Assembly (NCBI RefSeq): GCF_017313085.1
Contig: NZ_JAFLNF010000008.1
Coordinates: 124,001 to 188,000, forward strand
Direction: 5' to 3'
Length of the DNA: 64,000 nucleotides
From: Roseibium limicola
Lineage (GTDB): Bacteria; Pseudomonadota; Alphaproteobacteria; Rhizobiales; Stappiaceae
This document shows positions 8,287 through 18,146 of the stretch, in pieces (the stretch's first letter is position 1; each line of letters starts with the position of its first letter). Under the pieces are notes generated by a model, which had not been told where the DNA came from, ran no database searches, and was given only the letters and a program-made list of their open reading frames with translations. The position numbers and the translations under genes were made by a program.

Positions 8287-8430
8287 TTAGGCCACTTCCT
8301 ACGGATTCAGTGTGTCAATTCGGGCCAGTGTGGTCTCGAATGGGTAAACAAATCATCCAGCGGCTTGCTAAAAACGTCGGCAAAAAGGGCGCGTATGCAC
8401 GTCCCTCCACCCCCTGTCCACAACAGATCG

Positions 8431-9270
8431 TCAGGTGAAATCCGGTGTCGAAATTCGGCGCCAACGGGATTCAGCAAGAGAATACAAGGCAAAGGCAACC
8501 AGCCCGAGGCCGATGCCGCCCAACAGCCACTGTCCGTAAGGCAGTTCTGAAAAATAGTGCAACACATGCTTCAGCCCCGGCTGTGCATCCCCGGCACTGT
8601 CTTCCTTGCGATTGAGAAAGCGCAGAACCAGGAGCCAGGAGATCGTCGCGAAGATCAGCCCACGAGCGCTCAGCCCAATGATGGAAATGGGGCGGATGAT
8701 TCGCATCGCCTGTTCATCGGCTTTGAAATATTGCTCATAAGTACCCGCAAACGCCTTCCACCAGTGCGACAAGGCAACGCCGGCAATGACAATCGCCATT
8801 CCCAGGCTGATGGTCTGGATGGAGAAGAAGCCGTTCAGGCTCCGCACGACAGATCCGGCCGCCCCGCCTTCACTGCCATCAGAGTGAATCGAGAAAACCA
8901 GCGATGCCGCATAGAGCGCCAGAGTGGAGTAAGACAGCGCGGAGACGAAAAGTGCCAACCGGATGAACACACCCCGTACCCCCAGACCATGATCGTCCGG
9001 ATCAAAGAAGGCCTGCACGAGGCGCCAGAAGACATAGCTCGCCAGCCCGATGACCAACAGCCCGACAAGCGCTTCGCCGAAGGGTTGCTCAAGCAGGGTG
9101 CGTATGGCGCCTTTGGTGTCCGTCTTGCTGGCCGCGCTGAAGGCTGCCAGAAACGTCAGGCACCCCAGGATGATGTAGACAATACCCCGTGCGGCATAGC
9201 CGGCACGGGCCGCCACAGCGATCCACCTCGGTTGCTCGAAAGACGGCAATTTTTCAATTGTATCAGACAT
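8431..9270 (-). CDS. DUF1206 integral membrane protein
   Basis: A 279-residue inner membrane protein with about six transmembrane helices arranged as three two-helix repeats, as in DUF1206. Repeat signatures are ARAGYAARGIVYIILGCL, GLASYVFWRLVQAFFDPD, GVFIRLALFVSALSYS and GLSARGLIFATISWLL. No biochemical role is established. The ATG at 9270 overlaps the 3' end of the PAP2 gene by eight bases, which implies translational coupling. A longer frame upstream to 9387 lies entirely within the PAP2 gene and is not credible. Confidence 0.85.
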   Translation of the reverse strand: MSDTIEKLPSFEQPRWIAVAARAGYAARGIVYIILGCLTFLAAFSAASKTDTKGAIRTLLEQPFGEALVGLLVIGLASYVFWRLVQAFFDPDDHGLGVRGVFIRLALFVSALSYSTLALYAASLVFSIHSDGSEGGAAGSVVRSLNGFFSIQTISLGMAIVIAGVALSHWWKAFAGTYEQYFKADEQAMRIIRPISIIGLSARGLIFATISWLLVLRFLNRKEDSAGDAQPGLKHVLHYFSELPYGQWLLGGIGLGLVAFALYSLAESRWRRISTPDFT

Positions 9271-9967
9271 CGGATTCGCCAAGATCTGCCCCCATTCCAC
9301 CCTTGCTGACACGCAGCGACAGATAATGTGCAATGAGCCAGCTTGCCCCGGCCCACGCGCCGCCAAGGCACCAGCCGGCAAAGACATCGCTGGGCCAGTG
9401 AACCCCGAGATAAACCCGGCTGGTTCCGACCAATGCGGTCAGCAAAACCGCACACCCCAGCAGGTAGCGTCGCGCCAGCGTGTTGTTGATGAAACGGATC
9501 GCGACCGCGGCCAAGGTGAGATAGGTCATGGCAGAAATCAGCGCATGGCCACTGGGGAAGCTGTAGGTGAAGGTGGTGTCCATATGCTCCACCACATCTG
9601 GGCGCGCGCGTTCAAACAGCAGCTTCAACACGGACGAGACAATGGCTCCACCGGAGATCGCCACGCCGATGAAGACGATTGCCAGCGTGTGCCGGTAGAT
9701 CGCCAGCACACCAGCGGCAATCAGCGAGAACAACAGGATGACCGAATAGCTGCCAAGCGCGGTGATCTCACCGGCCGCCTCCTCAAACCAGGGAGGACCC
9801 CAGGCATCATTGATGTCGGCAGTGCTTCGAAACCACTCCAGGACTGCCAGGTCAAAGGCTTCCACTCTGCCGGTTTCGACGAGCAGCACATCCGCCACAA
9901 AAAGCGCAAGTGCTACGATGACGCCGGTCGAAACGGCCCGGACCTCGTTTTCCATGGGATTTTGCAT
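9263..9967 (-). CDS. PAP2-family phosphatase, membrane-bound
   Basis: A 234-residue membrane protein with the three-part PAP2 active site: KLLFERARP (KX6RP), SFPSGH (PSGH) and SRVYLGVHWPSDV (SRX5HX3D). These residues act on lipid phosphates such as phosphatidic acid or undecaprenyl pyrophosphate at the outer face of the inner membrane. Around six hydrophobic helices are visible. It is the first gene of a two-gene unit with DUF1206. A second Met at residue 5 is an alternative start. The exact substrate is not predictable. Confidence 0.88.
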   Translation of the reverse strand: MQNPMENEVRAVSTGVIVALALFVADVLLVETGRVEAFDLAVLEWFRSTADINDAWGPPWFEEAAGEITALGSYSVILLFSLIAAGVLAIYRHTLAIVFIGVAISGGAIVSSVLKLLFERARPDVVEHMDTTFTYSFPSGHALISAMTYLTLAAVAIRFINNTLARRYLLGCAVLLTALVGTSRVYLGVHWPSDVFAGWCLGGAWAGASWLIAHYLSLRVSKGGMGADLGESDV

Positions 9968-10141
9968 AGATCGTCAACGGCCTCATATGTCACCGGTTCC
10001 CACGCCTCGCGCAGGTTTCTACGGAAAAGCATTTGCCTGATGCTTGTACCGCCTCGTAAACATGCCACATTCGACGCCATGAATGGACACAAGTTGGCGG
10101 CCTTCATGCCCCGACACCAGAACAAACCATGAGGTGATCCC

Positions 10142-12016
10142 ATGATCCCAAGCAACCCGTATCTTTCCGCTCGCCTGTCCGGCGCTCTCCTCAGCGCAAC
10201 CTCAGACGCCTCATCAGCAGCGAGCAAGGATCTCGGTGCGTTGCCTCAGTGGGATCTGACCGATCTTTATGCCTCAATCGACGCGCCGGAAGTGAAAGCC
10301 GATCTTGCAGAAGGCATCGAGAAGTCGAAGGCTTTCGAAACGGCAAACAAGGGCAAACTGGCAGATTTCGCCAAGTCCGACGTCGCTTCGCTGGTTGCCG
10401 CGATCAAGGCCTATGAGGAACTGGAAGATTCACTCGGCAAGCTGATCTCTTTTGCCGGGCTCGCCTATGCAGGCGCCACCACCGATCCCAAGGTGCAGAA
10501 GTTTTATGGCGATGTGCAGGAACAGATCACCGTTGCCAGCTCGCACCTGCTGTTCTTCACGCTGGAAATGAACCGCATCGAGGACGCGGACATCGATGCA
10601 GCGCTTGCCAATCCGGATCTTGCCTACTACCGCCCCTGGCTGGAAGATCTGCGCAAGGACAAACCCTACCAGCTGGAAGATCGGGTCGAGCAGCTCTTTC
10701 ACGAGAAATCCATCACCGGCCGTGCGGCCTGGAATCGTCTTTTCGACGAGACCATGGCGTCGCTGCGCTTCGAAGTCGAAGGCGTCACGGGAACTCTGCC
10801 GCTCGAGTCCACCTTGAACCTGCTTCAGGACGTCGATCCGACCAAGCGTGCCAAGGCCGCCGAAGCGTTGAACAAGACATTCACCGAGAACCTCAGCCTC
10901 TTCACTCTGGTGACCAACACACTGGCCAAGGACAAGGAAATCTCCGACCGCTGGCGCAAGTTCTCAGACATTGCCGACAGCCGCCACCTCGGCAATAGGG
11001 TCGAGCGGGAAGTCGTCGATGCGATGGTCGCCTCCGTGCGCGAATCCTATCCGCGCCTGTCGCACCGCTATTATGCGATGAAGGCCAGATGGCTCGGCAT
11101 GGAAAAGATGAACTTCTGGGATCGCAATGCACCCCTGCCAAAGGCTGACGGGCGAGTCATCCCGTGGAACGAAGCCAAGGACACCGTGCTCACCGCCTAC
11201 GCCGGCTTTTCGCCGGAAATGGCCGAGATTGCCGAACGGTTCTTTGATCGCAACTGGATTGATGCGCCGGCGCGTCAGGGCAAGGCTCCAGGGGCCTTTG
11301 CCCACCCGACCGTGCCCAGCGCTCACCCTTATGTTCTCGTGAATTACCTCGGCAAGACCCGCGACGTGATGACCCTGGCGCATGAACTGGGCCATGGTGT
11401 GCATCAGGTGTTGGCGGGAGAAAACGGCCCGCTGATGGCACCGACTCCGCTGACTTTGGCTGAAACGGCCAGCGTCTTCGGCGAAATGCTGACCTTCCAG
11501 TCGTTGCTGAAAAAGGCCGAAACCCCGCAACAGCGCAAGATCATGCTCGCCTCCAAGGCCGAAGACATGCTCAACACAGTAGTGCGCCAGATCGCCTTCT
11601 ACACATTCGAGCGTCAGGTCCACACCGAACGTCGGGAAGGCGAGCTGACATCGGAACGCCTTGGGCAGATCTGGCTCGACGTGCAGAAGGAAAGCCTCGG
11701 ACCGTCAATCGAGATGAACCCGGGCTACGAGAACTTCTGGACCTATATTCCGCACTTCATCCACTCGCCCTTCTACGTCTATGCCTATGCCTTTGGCGAC
11801 TGCCTGGTGAACTCGCTCTACGCTGTCTATCAGGACGCAGAAGAAGGCTTCCAGGAGAAATACTTCGACCTGCTGAAGGCCGGAGGCACCAAGCATCACT
11901 CCGAGCTGCTGGCCCCCTTCGGTCTGGACGCCAGCGATCCCGAGTTCTGGAAGAAGGGCCTTTCGGTGATTGAAGCCATCATCGATGAGCTGGAAGAGCT
12001 CGAAGCCGCCGAATAA
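10142..12016 (+). CDS. pepF: M3 family oligoendopeptidase F
   Basis: A 624-residue cytoplasmic zinc metallopeptidase that cleaves short peptides. The N-terminal half (LGALPQWDLTDLYAS onward) is the oligopeptidase F domain and the C-terminal half is the M3 catalytic domain, with the zinc-binding HELGH at residues 414-418 and the third ligand Glu probably in TASVFGEM about 25 residues later. The substrate-binding block SPFYVYAYAFGD near the C-terminus also fits. GAGGTGATCCC gives a clear ribosome binding site. Length and motifs are typical. Confidence 0.93.
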   Translation: MIPSNPYLSARLSGALLSATSDASSAASKDLGALPQWDLTDLYASIDAPEVKADLAEGIEKSKAFETANKGKLADFAKSDVASLVAAIKAYEELEDSLGKLISFAGLAYAGATTDPKVQKFYGDVQEQITVASSHLLFFTLEMNRIEDADIDAALANPDLAYYRPWLEDLRKDKPYQLEDRVEQLFHEKSITGRAAWNRLFDETMASLRFEVEGVTGTLPLESTLNLLQDVDPTKRAKAAEALNKTFTENLSLFTLVTNTLAKDKEISDRWRKFSDIADSRHLGNRVEREVVDAMVASVRESYPRLSHRYYAMKARWLGMEKMNFWDRNAPLPKADGRVIPWNEAKDTVLTAYAGFSPEMAEIAERFFDRNWIDAPARQGKAPGAFAHPTVPSAHPYVLVNYLGKTRDVMTLAHELGHGVHQVLAGENGPLMAPTPLTLAETASVFGEMLTFQSLLKKAETPQQRKIMLASKAEDMLNTVVRQIAFYTFERQVHTERREGELTSERLGQIWLDVQKESLGPSIEMNPGYENFWTYIPHFIHSPFYVYAYAFGDCLVNSLYAVYQDAEEGFQEKYFDLLKAGGTKHHSELLAPFGLDASDPEFWKKGLSVIEAIIDELEELEAAE

Positions 12017-12022
12017 ACTCTG

Positions 12023-12063
12023 ACAAGGGGCTGGCCTCAGCATTTTGCCGGCTGGCCCCTTGT
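12023..12063 (+). terminator. Stem-loop after pepF without a T-run
   Basis: ACAAGGGG (12023-12030) and CCCCTTGT (12056-12063) are perfectly complementary around a GC-rich loop. There is no T-run, so it may stabilise the pepF mRNA 3' end rather than terminate. Confidence 0.4.
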
Positions 12064-12136
12064 GAGCGCGAACGCTGCGGCGCCAGAGTTTCCCAATCGA
12101 ACTCTGCTCCGGACCGCTTTGGGGATCTTGTAGACC

Positions 12137-13078
12137 ATGTCTGTTCTCACATCCGCGCCTGCGCCCTCCCCACCGTTTCTGCACACACCTTATGACGGCT
12201 CCAAGCAGCCATTTTCAGTCGGCCTGGAACCGACGACAGAAGCGCAATGGCTTGAGCCGGACACCTTTCTTGTCCAGCACCTGACCTACAAGAAGCAGCT
12301 TCTGGAAAGCCGCCGGCACAAAGTCGTCCAGGCGGAGCCCGATACCGAGGCCGCGCAGCAGGAAATCCATGATCTGATCCTATCGCATCTGCGCGTTCAC
12401 CAGCCCTCCTACGCGACACGCAACGGCACAATCGTTCCTCCCGGCTTGTCAGCTGCGGATGTCCAACCCATGCCGGGTGATCCGCCGTTGGTCGTCGCTG
12501 CACGTCTTGTGCAGGAAGATCTGGTGCTGATGCGCAAGGGACCGGAGGGCTACCGCCTTGCGGCTGCCTGCCTCTGCTTTCCGTCGTCCTGGTCGCTGCT
12601 GGAAAAATTCCGCAAGTCGATGCACGACATCCACGTCGGTGTGCCGGGCTTCAACGGCACGCGTCTGGGCAACGTCGTAGCGCGGATTTTTGACAACCTG
12701 AAGCCAACCCAGCTGGTTGCCCGCTTCAACTGGTCGATCTACGATGACGATGATCTCCATCATCCCGAGCCAAAGCAGATCGATCCGCAACTGACCGGCG
12801 ATGGCGGTGCCAGCCTTGCAGGTCTGTTCATCCGCGTGGAACGCCAGACCCTGCGCCGACTGCCCGGATCCGGCGACATTCTCTTCACCATCAAGATCCA
12901 CCACGACCCGCTGGAGCTTTTGAACAGCCATCCCAATGGCGGCAACTGGGCGGCTGGGCTACGCCAACAGCTGTTGGGTCTTGATGAACATCAGCTGTCC
13001 TACAAGGGGCTGTCCCAGCACCGGGCCACGCTCGCCCAGGCCCTGCAGGATCTGGCCTCGGCTCCCGCGACCAGCTGA
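12137..13078 (+). CDS. Heme-dependent oxidative N-demethylase-like protein (DUF3445)
   Basis: This 313-residue protein matches the DUF3445 family, whose characterised member (HODM) is a PAS-like heme enzyme that oxidatively demethylates dimethylamine. Family blocks include HTPYDGSKQPFSVGLEP near the N-terminus, EDLVLMRK, CLCFPSSWSLLEKFRKSMHDIHVGVPG and RFNWSIYDDDDL, with FTIKIHHDPL near the end. The partner reductase subunits of HODM are not next to it, so the substrate may differ. GGGGAT precedes the ATG at 12137. The ABC1 kinase gene follows after 127 bases on the same strand. Confidence 0.78.
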   Translation: MSVLTSAPAPSPPFLHTPYDGSKQPFSVGLEPTTEAQWLEPDTFLVQHLTYKKQLLESRRHKVVQAEPDTEAAQQEIHDLILSHLRVHQPSYATRNGTIVPPGLSAADVQPMPGDPPLVVAARLVQEDLVLMRKGPEGYRLAAACLCFPSSWSLLEKFRKSMHDIHVGVPGFNGTRLGNVVARIFDNLKPTQLVARFNWSIYDDDDLHHPEPKQIDPQLTGDGGASLAGLFIRVERQTLRRLPGSGDILFTIKIHHDPLELLNSHPNGGNWAAGLRQQLLGLDEHQLSYKGLSQHRATLAQALQDLASAPATS

Positions 13079-13205
13079 ACCTCGCTCATTCTCCCAAGAG
13101 CCATTGCCTCGACCGCGACGAAGTGGTCACTGGTCTTTACCTCGAGCCTGCCTACATCTGCAGGAGAGCATCGCTGCACCGCACGTACCGGAGAATAACG
13201 CCACC

Positions 13206-14579
13206 ATGTCACGAGACCGGGAAAGCAATCGCCTGACGGCCCGCGTTGGCCGCTACGCCAAAGTCGGCACCAACATGGGAGGCATCGCCGCCAAGATGGC
13301 CGGCTCCCGGTTGCTGGGCAAGGATCTGGACAATCTCAAGAGCGCGCAGGAGATCGCCGATGCGCTGGGCGGCCTGAAAGGCCCGTTGATGAAAGTCGCA
13401 CAGCTGCTGTCGACCGTGCCGGATCTGCTGCCGCCTGAATATGCCGCCGAACTGGCCAAGCTTCAGGCGAGTGCGCCACCGATGGGCTGGGCCTTCGTCA
13501 AACGCCGGATGCGAGCCGAACTCGGACCCGATTGGCAATCCAAGTTCATGGACTTCGGCAAGGATCCAGCCGCCGCGGCCTCCCTGGGTCAGGTACACAA
13601 GGCGACGACACTGGAGGGGCATAAAATCGCCTGCAAGCTGCAGTACCCCGATATGGCATCTGCAGTCGAGGCGGACCTGCAACAGCTGCAGTGGCTGGTT
13701 TCACTGCATAGGCGCATTCAAAATGCCATCGACAGCCGCGAGATCGCCAAGGAGATCGCCGCCCGGGTGCGCGAGGAACTGGATTACAAGCGCGAGGCCG
13801 CCAACATCGCCGCCTATCAGCAAATGCTGGCCCATCGTCCTGACATTCGCATCCCTGAAACCCTGCCTGAGCTCTCCACCCGACGGCTTCTCACAATGGG
13901 ATGGCTGGAAGGTGAGCCGATCCTGCACTTCAAGGAACATCCCCTAGAAGACCGCAATCGTCTGGCGGAAACCATGTTCCACGCCTGGTGGCATCCGTTT
14001 TCACACTACGGCATGATCCACGGCGATCCGCATCTGGGAAACTACACCGTCTTCACCGATGACAGCGGCAAGCACCCCGCCGGGATCAACCTGCTGGACT
14101 ACGGCTGCATTCGCATCTTCCCCGAGCAATTCGTCGGCGGCGTTGTCGACCTCTACATGGGGCTGCTGGAGGGCGATGAGGACCGTGTCGTCCATGCCTA
14201 TGAAACCTGGGGTTACAGGGGTCTTACCCGCGAAACCATCGACGTCCTGAACATCTGGGCCCGTTTCATTTATGGCCCCTTGCTGACCGACCGCGTCCGA
14301 CCGATTGCAGAAGGCATCAGTGCAGCCGACTATGGACGCAAAGAAGCTTTTCAGGTTCACAAGGGGTTGAAGGAGCTCGGGCCGGTGACCATCCCCCAGG
14401 AATTCGTCTTCATGGACCGGGCAGCAATAGGTCTCGGATCGGTCTTTCTGCACCTGCGGGCAGAGCTCAATTTCTTCAGGCTTTTCAACGAACAAATCGA
14501 AAATTTCACAGCCGAAAAAGTCGCAAGCCGACAGCAGGCCGTTTTGGCGTCAGCGGGGCACGCTCAGCTCTCCGCTTGA
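13206..14579 (+). CDS. ABC1/UbiB-family atypical kinase
   Basis: A 457-residue member of the ABC1 (AarF/UbiB/ADCK) family. Diagnostic features are the KGPLMKVAQLLS helix (the family KxGQ-like motif), the alanine-rich nucleotide loop PAAAASLGQVHKA, the ATP-contact Lys in IACKLQYPDM, the catalytic loop HGDPHLGNY and the metal-binding LLDYG. Family members support ubiquinone synthesis or lipid metabolism. UbiB itself usually has C-terminal transmembrane helices, and I see none here, so a UbiB label is not justified. The frame extends upstream through the HODM-like gene; the ATG at 13206 matches the family N-terminus. Confidence 0.87.
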   Translation: MSRDRESNRLTARVGRYAKVGTNMGGIAAKMAGSRLLGKDLDNLKSAQEIADALGGLKGPLMKVAQLLSTVPDLLPPEYAAELAKLQASAPPMGWAFVKRRMRAELGPDWQSKFMDFGKDPAAAASLGQVHKATTLEGHKIACKLQYPDMASAVEADLQQLQWLVSLHRRIQNAIDSREIAKEIAARVREELDYKREAANIAAYQQMLAHRPDIRIPETLPELSTRRLLTMGWLEGEPILHFKEHPLEDRNRLAETMFHAWWHPFSHYGMIHGDPHLGNYTVFTDDSGKHPAGINLLDYGCIRIFPEQFVGGVVDLYMGLLEGDEDRVVHAYETWGYRGLTRETIDVLNIWARFIYGPLLTDRVRPIAEGISAADYGRKEAFQVHKGLKELGPVTIPQEFVFMDRAAIGLGSVFLHLRAELNFFRLFNEQIENFTAEKVASRQQAVLASAGHAQLSA

Positions 14580-14699
14580 GCAGCATGACGATCCTCATAA
14601 AGCCTGTTTCACGCGACTGTTCGTGAAATGGCGCATTGCCCCCGGACACCCGTTTATTGTAAAGACCCTAAGGAACGCGTTTTATTACCGGGGGAATAT

Positions 14700-14981
14700 A
14701 TGTCCGACAACTCCGCACCTTCCATGGACTATCCGTCCCACGAACGGACTTACGAAGGTTTCATCAACTTTTCCAAGATCGGCACCATCCATGTGCTGAC
14801 AATCGTGCTGTGCCTGATCATGTTCGCTTTCGGCGGAACAGCAGCGCATGTCTTTGGTTGGTTGATGCTCATCGCCAACATCGTCGCCACTGCCGTTGGC
14901 ATGGCGATTGGTGAAAAGGGCTGGATTCCGGCCGCCGGCGTATTCTTCCTGTCTGGGGCTCTTGCAATCCTGATGGTTTAA
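14700..14981 (+). CDS. aa3-type cytochrome c oxidase subunit IV
   Basis: A 93-residue protein with a soluble N-terminus (MDYPSHERTYEGFINFSKIGTI) and two hydrophobic helices. The HERTYEGF and KIGTIHV blocks are typical of the small bacterial aa3 oxidase subunit IV (CoxIV_bac). It is an accessory subunit of the terminal oxidase in the inner membrane. GGGGG lies six bases upstream of the ATG. Its position upstream of pntAA on the same strand is an arrangement I recall from rhizobial genomes. A hairpin with a T-run separates it from pntAA. Confidence 0.87.
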   Translation: MSDNSAPSMDYPSHERTYEGFINFSKIGTIHVLTIVLCLIMFAFGGTAAHVFGWLMLIANIVATAVGMAIGEKGWIPAAGVFFLSGALAILMV

Positions 14982-15009
14982 AGACCATGCGGTCTTGAAG
15001 AAATGATAG

Positions 15010-15049
15010 TGCGCTCTTCGAATTGAGGATTATCGGAGAGCGCATTTTT
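15010..15049 (+). terminator. Terminator/attenuator between oxidase subunit IV and pntAA
   Basis: TGCGCTCT (15010-15017) pairs with AGAGCGCA (15037-15044) and five T follow. A smaller hairpin (AAGACC/GGTCTT, 14981-14996) precedes it. It ends only 18 bases before the pntAA start, so it could act as an attenuator. Confidence 0.7.
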
Positions 15050-15066
15050 CCAAGGGGAGGAAATCT

Positions 15067-16257
15067 ATGAAAATCGCAGTGCCGCGCGAAACCGCGGCGG
15101 CTGAATCGCGTGTTGCGGCAACGCCAGACACCGTCAAGCGCCTTGTTGCCCAAGGCGCGACTGTCGTCATCGAGACGGCCGCTGGCAAGACCGCCATGAT
15201 TCCCGACGCCGACTATCAAGCCTTCGGAGCCCAGATCGCTCCGGATCGCACCGCCACGTTGAAAGATGCAGACGTCGTTCTGACCGTTCGTCGGCCGAAC
15301 GCCGACACCTTGGCAGACATGGCGTCCGGCACCTTGTTGATCGGCTCTCTGGATCCGTTCGGACACGAGGCCGAAATCGCCGCAATCGCCAAGCAGGGCG
15401 TCAGCGCCTTTTCCATGGAATTCATGCCGCGCATCACCCGCGCTCAGAGCATGGACGTCCTCTCCTCCCAGGCAAACCTCGCCGGCTATCAGGCCGTCAT
15501 CGAGGCTGCGACCGCCTATGGCCGCGCCATGCCGATGATGATGACCGCAGCCGGCACCGTTCCCGCCGCACGTGTCTTTATCATGGGCGCTGGTGTTGCC
15601 GGGCTTCAGGCCATCGCCACAGCGCGCCGCCTTGGCGCCGTTGTGACCGCAACAGACGTCCGCCCCGCTGCCAAGGAACAAGTGGAATCACTCGGCGCAA
15701 AGTTCATCGCCGTCGAGGATGACGAGTTCAAGCAGGCAGAAACCTCGGGCGGTTACGCCAAGGAAATGTCCGAGGACTACCGCAAGAAGCAGGCCGAGCT
15801 GGTCGCAAGCCATATCGCCAAGCAGGACATCGTCATCACCACCGCCCTGATCCCTGGCCGCCCGGCACCCAAGCTGGTCAACAGCGCCATGCTCTCCAGC
15901 ATGAAACCAGGCTCCGTCGTCGTCGATCTGGCAGCTGAGCGCGGTGGCAACGTCGAGGGTACGGTTCCCGGTGAAGTCGCCACTGTCAGTGACGTCACCG
16001 TAATCGGCTACGAGAACATGGCTGGCCGCATTCCGGCCTCCGCTTCTGCACTCTACGCCAAGAACCTGTTCACTTTCCTGGAAACGATGATCGACAAGGA
16101 AAGCAAGACGCTCAAGCCCAACTGGGATGACGAGTTGCTCAAGGCCACCTGCCTGACCCGCGATGGCGCTGTCGTGCATCCGGCGTTTGCGCCCAAGCAG
16201 CCGGAAACGCCGGTGATGGTCGCTGCCGGCAAGGAAAATGAAGGAGCGAGCGCATGA
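15067..16257 (+). CDS. pntAA: NAD(P) transhydrogenase alpha-1 subunit (NAD-binding domain I)
   Basis: This 396-residue protein is the soluble dI component of proton-translocating transhydrogenase, which moves hydride from NADH to NADP+ using the proton gradient. It contains the Rossmann motif [18 protein letters not shown] and the dimer/NAD-site region [13 protein letters not shown] with [13 protein letters not shown]. The alpha chain is split into two genes here, as in Rhodospirillum rubrum. AAGGGGAGGAAA is a strong ribosome binding site. The next gene overlaps by four bases (ATGA), so expression is coupled. Confidence 0.95.
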   Translation: MKIAVPRETAAAESRVAATPDTVKRLVAQGATVVIETAAGKTAMIPDADYQAFGAQIAPDRTATLKDADVVLTVRRPNADTLADMASGTLLIGSLDPFGHEAEIAAIAKQGVSAFSMEFMPRITRAQSMDVLSSQANLAGYQAVIEAATAYGRAMPMMMTAAGTVPAARVFIMGAGVAGLQAIATARRLGAVVTATDVRPAAKEQVESLGAKFIAVEDDEFKQAETSGGYAKEMSEDYRKKQAELVASHIAKQDIVITTALIPGRPAPKLVNSAMLSSMKPGSVVVDLAAERGGNVEGTVPGEVATVSDVTVIGYENMAGRIPASASALYAKNLFTFLETMIDKESKTLKPNWDDELLKATCLTRDGAVVHPAFAPKQPETPVMVAAGKENEGASA

Positions 16258-16718
16258 GCGACGTGACCCAACAGGCAGATGCCCTGGAAAGAGCCCAGGC
16301 TGCCGTCCAGGCCGCCGGTGAAGCCGCCGAGGGCGCCCGTGAAGCATCTGCTGCTGCGGCATCCTATCTGGACCAGCTCGCAGGTTTGGCGACCCAGGCA
16401 ACAGGTGCGACCGGAGGCGTCGACCCCTTCGTTTTCCTCTTCTCCGTGTTCATCATGGCGATCTTTGTCGGCTACTACGTGGTCTGGTCGGTGACCCCTG
16501 CCCTGCACACTCCGCTGATGGCTGTTACCAACGCCATTTCCTCCGTGATCATCGTCGGAGCACTGCTTGCAGTCGGTGTCGACCTCGCCTCTGGCGACGG
16601 CGCCATCTGGGCGAAGATCTTCGGGTTTATTGCGCTCGTACTGGCCAGCGTCAACATCTTCGGCGGGTTCATGGTGACCAGCCGGATGCTCGCCATGTAC
16701 AAGAAAAAGCAGCGATAG
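16254..16718 (+). CDS. pntAB: NAD(P) transhydrogenase alpha-2 subunit (membrane part)
   Basis: A 154-residue protein with an Ala-rich N-terminal stretch of about 55 residues and then about four transmembrane helices, including [22 protein letters not shown] and the conserved [19 protein letters not shown] block that forms part of the proton channel (domain II). The N-terminal extension is longer than in R. rubrum PntAB and is low in complexity. It overlaps pntAA by ATGA and is followed 12 bases later by pntB. Confidence 0.94.
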   Translation: MSDVTQQADALERAQAAVQAAGEAAEGAREASAAAASYLDQLAGLATQATGATGGVDPFVFLFSVFIMAIFVGYYVVWSVTPALHTPLMAVTNAISSVIIVGALLAVGVDLASGDGAIWAKIFGFIALVLASVNIFGGFMVTSRMLAMYKKKQR

Positions 16719-16730
16719 GAGGGCCATACC

Positions 16731-18125
16731 ATGTCTGCCAATGTGACGGCACTTCTTTACCTCGCCTCGGGCGTCCTGTTCATCATGGCCCTGCGCGGCC
16801 TGTCCAGCCCGGAAACCTCCCGCAAGGGCAATCTCTACGGCATGGTCGGCATGACCATTGCCGTTCTGACAACGCTTGCCGCAGCTGACCTGAGCTTCGG
16901 GGCCTTCGTCCTGATCCTGCTGGGCCTCGGCATCGGCGGCGGTATCGGTGCGGTGATTGCCAAGCGCATTCCGATGACGGCCATGCCTCAGCTTGTTGCC
17001 GCCTTCCACTCGCTGGTCGGCCTGGCTGCCGTCTTCGTTGCAGCGGGCGCTCTTTATGCCCCCGCAGCCTTCGGCATCGGCGAACCTGGCGATATCCACG
17101 CTTCGGCGCTGGTTGAAGCCGCTCTTGGCGCTGCCATTGGTGCGATCACCTTCACCGGATCGATCATCGCCTTCTTGAAGCTCGACGGCCGCATGTCCGG
17201 CAAGCCGATCATGTTGCCGGGCAGGCACATGATCAACCTGGGCCTGGCCGTTCTGGTTGTCGTCCTGATCGCAGGTCTGGTGGCCACCGAGAGCACCTTC
17301 CTGTTCTGGCTGATCGTGCTGGCGGCCTTCGCTTTCGGCGTGCTGATCATCGTCCCGATCGGCGGCGCGGACATGCCGGTGGTTGTATCCATGCTCAACT
17401 CCTATTCCGGATGGGCAGCAGCCGGCATCGGCTTCACCCTCGGCAACATGGCCTTGATTATCACAGGCGCCCTCGTCGGGTCGTCCGGCGCGATCCTGTC
17501 CTACATCATGTGCAAGGGCATGAACCGCTCGTTCATCTCCGTCATTCTTGGTGGCTTTGGCGGAGACACAGCAACCAGCAGCGGCGGTAGCGAAGATGAT
17601 CGCCCGGTCAAGCAGGGTGCTGCCGACGATGCAGCCTTTATCATGAAGAACGCCTCCAAGGTCATCATCGTGCCCGGATACGGCATGGCGGTGGCTCAGG
17701 CCCAGCATGCCCTGCGCGAGCTGGCCGATGTGCTGAAGGAAGAAGGCGTCGAGGTCAAATACGCCATTCACCCGGTGGCCGGGCGTATGCCAGGACACAT
17801 GAATGTGCTGCTGGCGGAAGCCAACGTGCCTTATGACGAAGTCTTCGAGCTGGAAGACATCAACTCGGAGTTCGCACAGGCCGACGTGGTCTATGTGATC
17901 GGCGCGAATGATGTGACCAACCCGGCAGCCCGTGATGATCCGCAGTCGCCGATTTACGGCATGCCGATCCTCGACGTCGACAAGGCCGGGACAGTGCTCT
18001 TCGTCAAGCGTGGCATGAGCTCCGGCTATGCCGGCATCCAGAACGAGTTGTTCTTCATGGACCGCACGATGATGCTCTTCGGCGATGCCAAGAAGATGAC
18101 CGAGGACATCATCAAGGCGCTGTAA
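16731..18125 (+). CDS. pntB: NAD(P) transhydrogenase beta subunit
   Basis: This 464-residue subunit has about nine transmembrane helices (domain II), including MPQLVAAFHSLVGLAAV with the conserved His of the proton pathway, then the NADP-binding domain III with VPGYGMAVAQAQHALREL, HPVAGRMPGHMNVLLAEA and VIGANDVTNPAA. It completes the pntAA-pntAB-pntB operon, a main NADPH source. AGGAGG lies upstream of the ATG. The operon ends at a strong terminator. Confidence 0.96.
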   Translation: MSANVTALLYLASGVLFIMALRGLSSPETSRKGNLYGMVGMTIAVLTTLAAADLSFGAFVLILLGLGIGGGIGAVIAKRIPMTAMPQLVAAFHSLVGLAAVFVAAGALYAPAAFGIGEPGDIHASALVEAALGAAIGAITFTGSIIAFLKLDGRMSGKPIMLPGRHMINLGLAVLVVVLIAGLVATESTFLFWLIVLAAFAFGVLIIVPIGGADMPVVVSMLNSYSGWAAAGIGFTLGNMALIITGALVGSSGAILSYIMCKGMNRSFISVILGGFGGDTATSSGGSEDDRPVKQGAADDAAFIMKNASKVIIVPGYGMAVAQAQHALRELADVLKEEGVEVKYAIHPVAGRMPGHMNVLLAEANVPYDEVFELEDINSEFAQADVVYVIGANDVTNPAARDDPQSPIYGMPILDVDKAGTVLFVKRGMSSGYAGIQNELFFMDRTMMLFGDAKKMTEDIIKAL

Positions 18126-18146
18126 GGCACCAACCGATCCAGCATG

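Noticed and set aside
9326-10132. 268-residue plus-strand frame
   Set aside because: Antisense to the PAP2 phosphatase gene, whose active-site motifs are intact.
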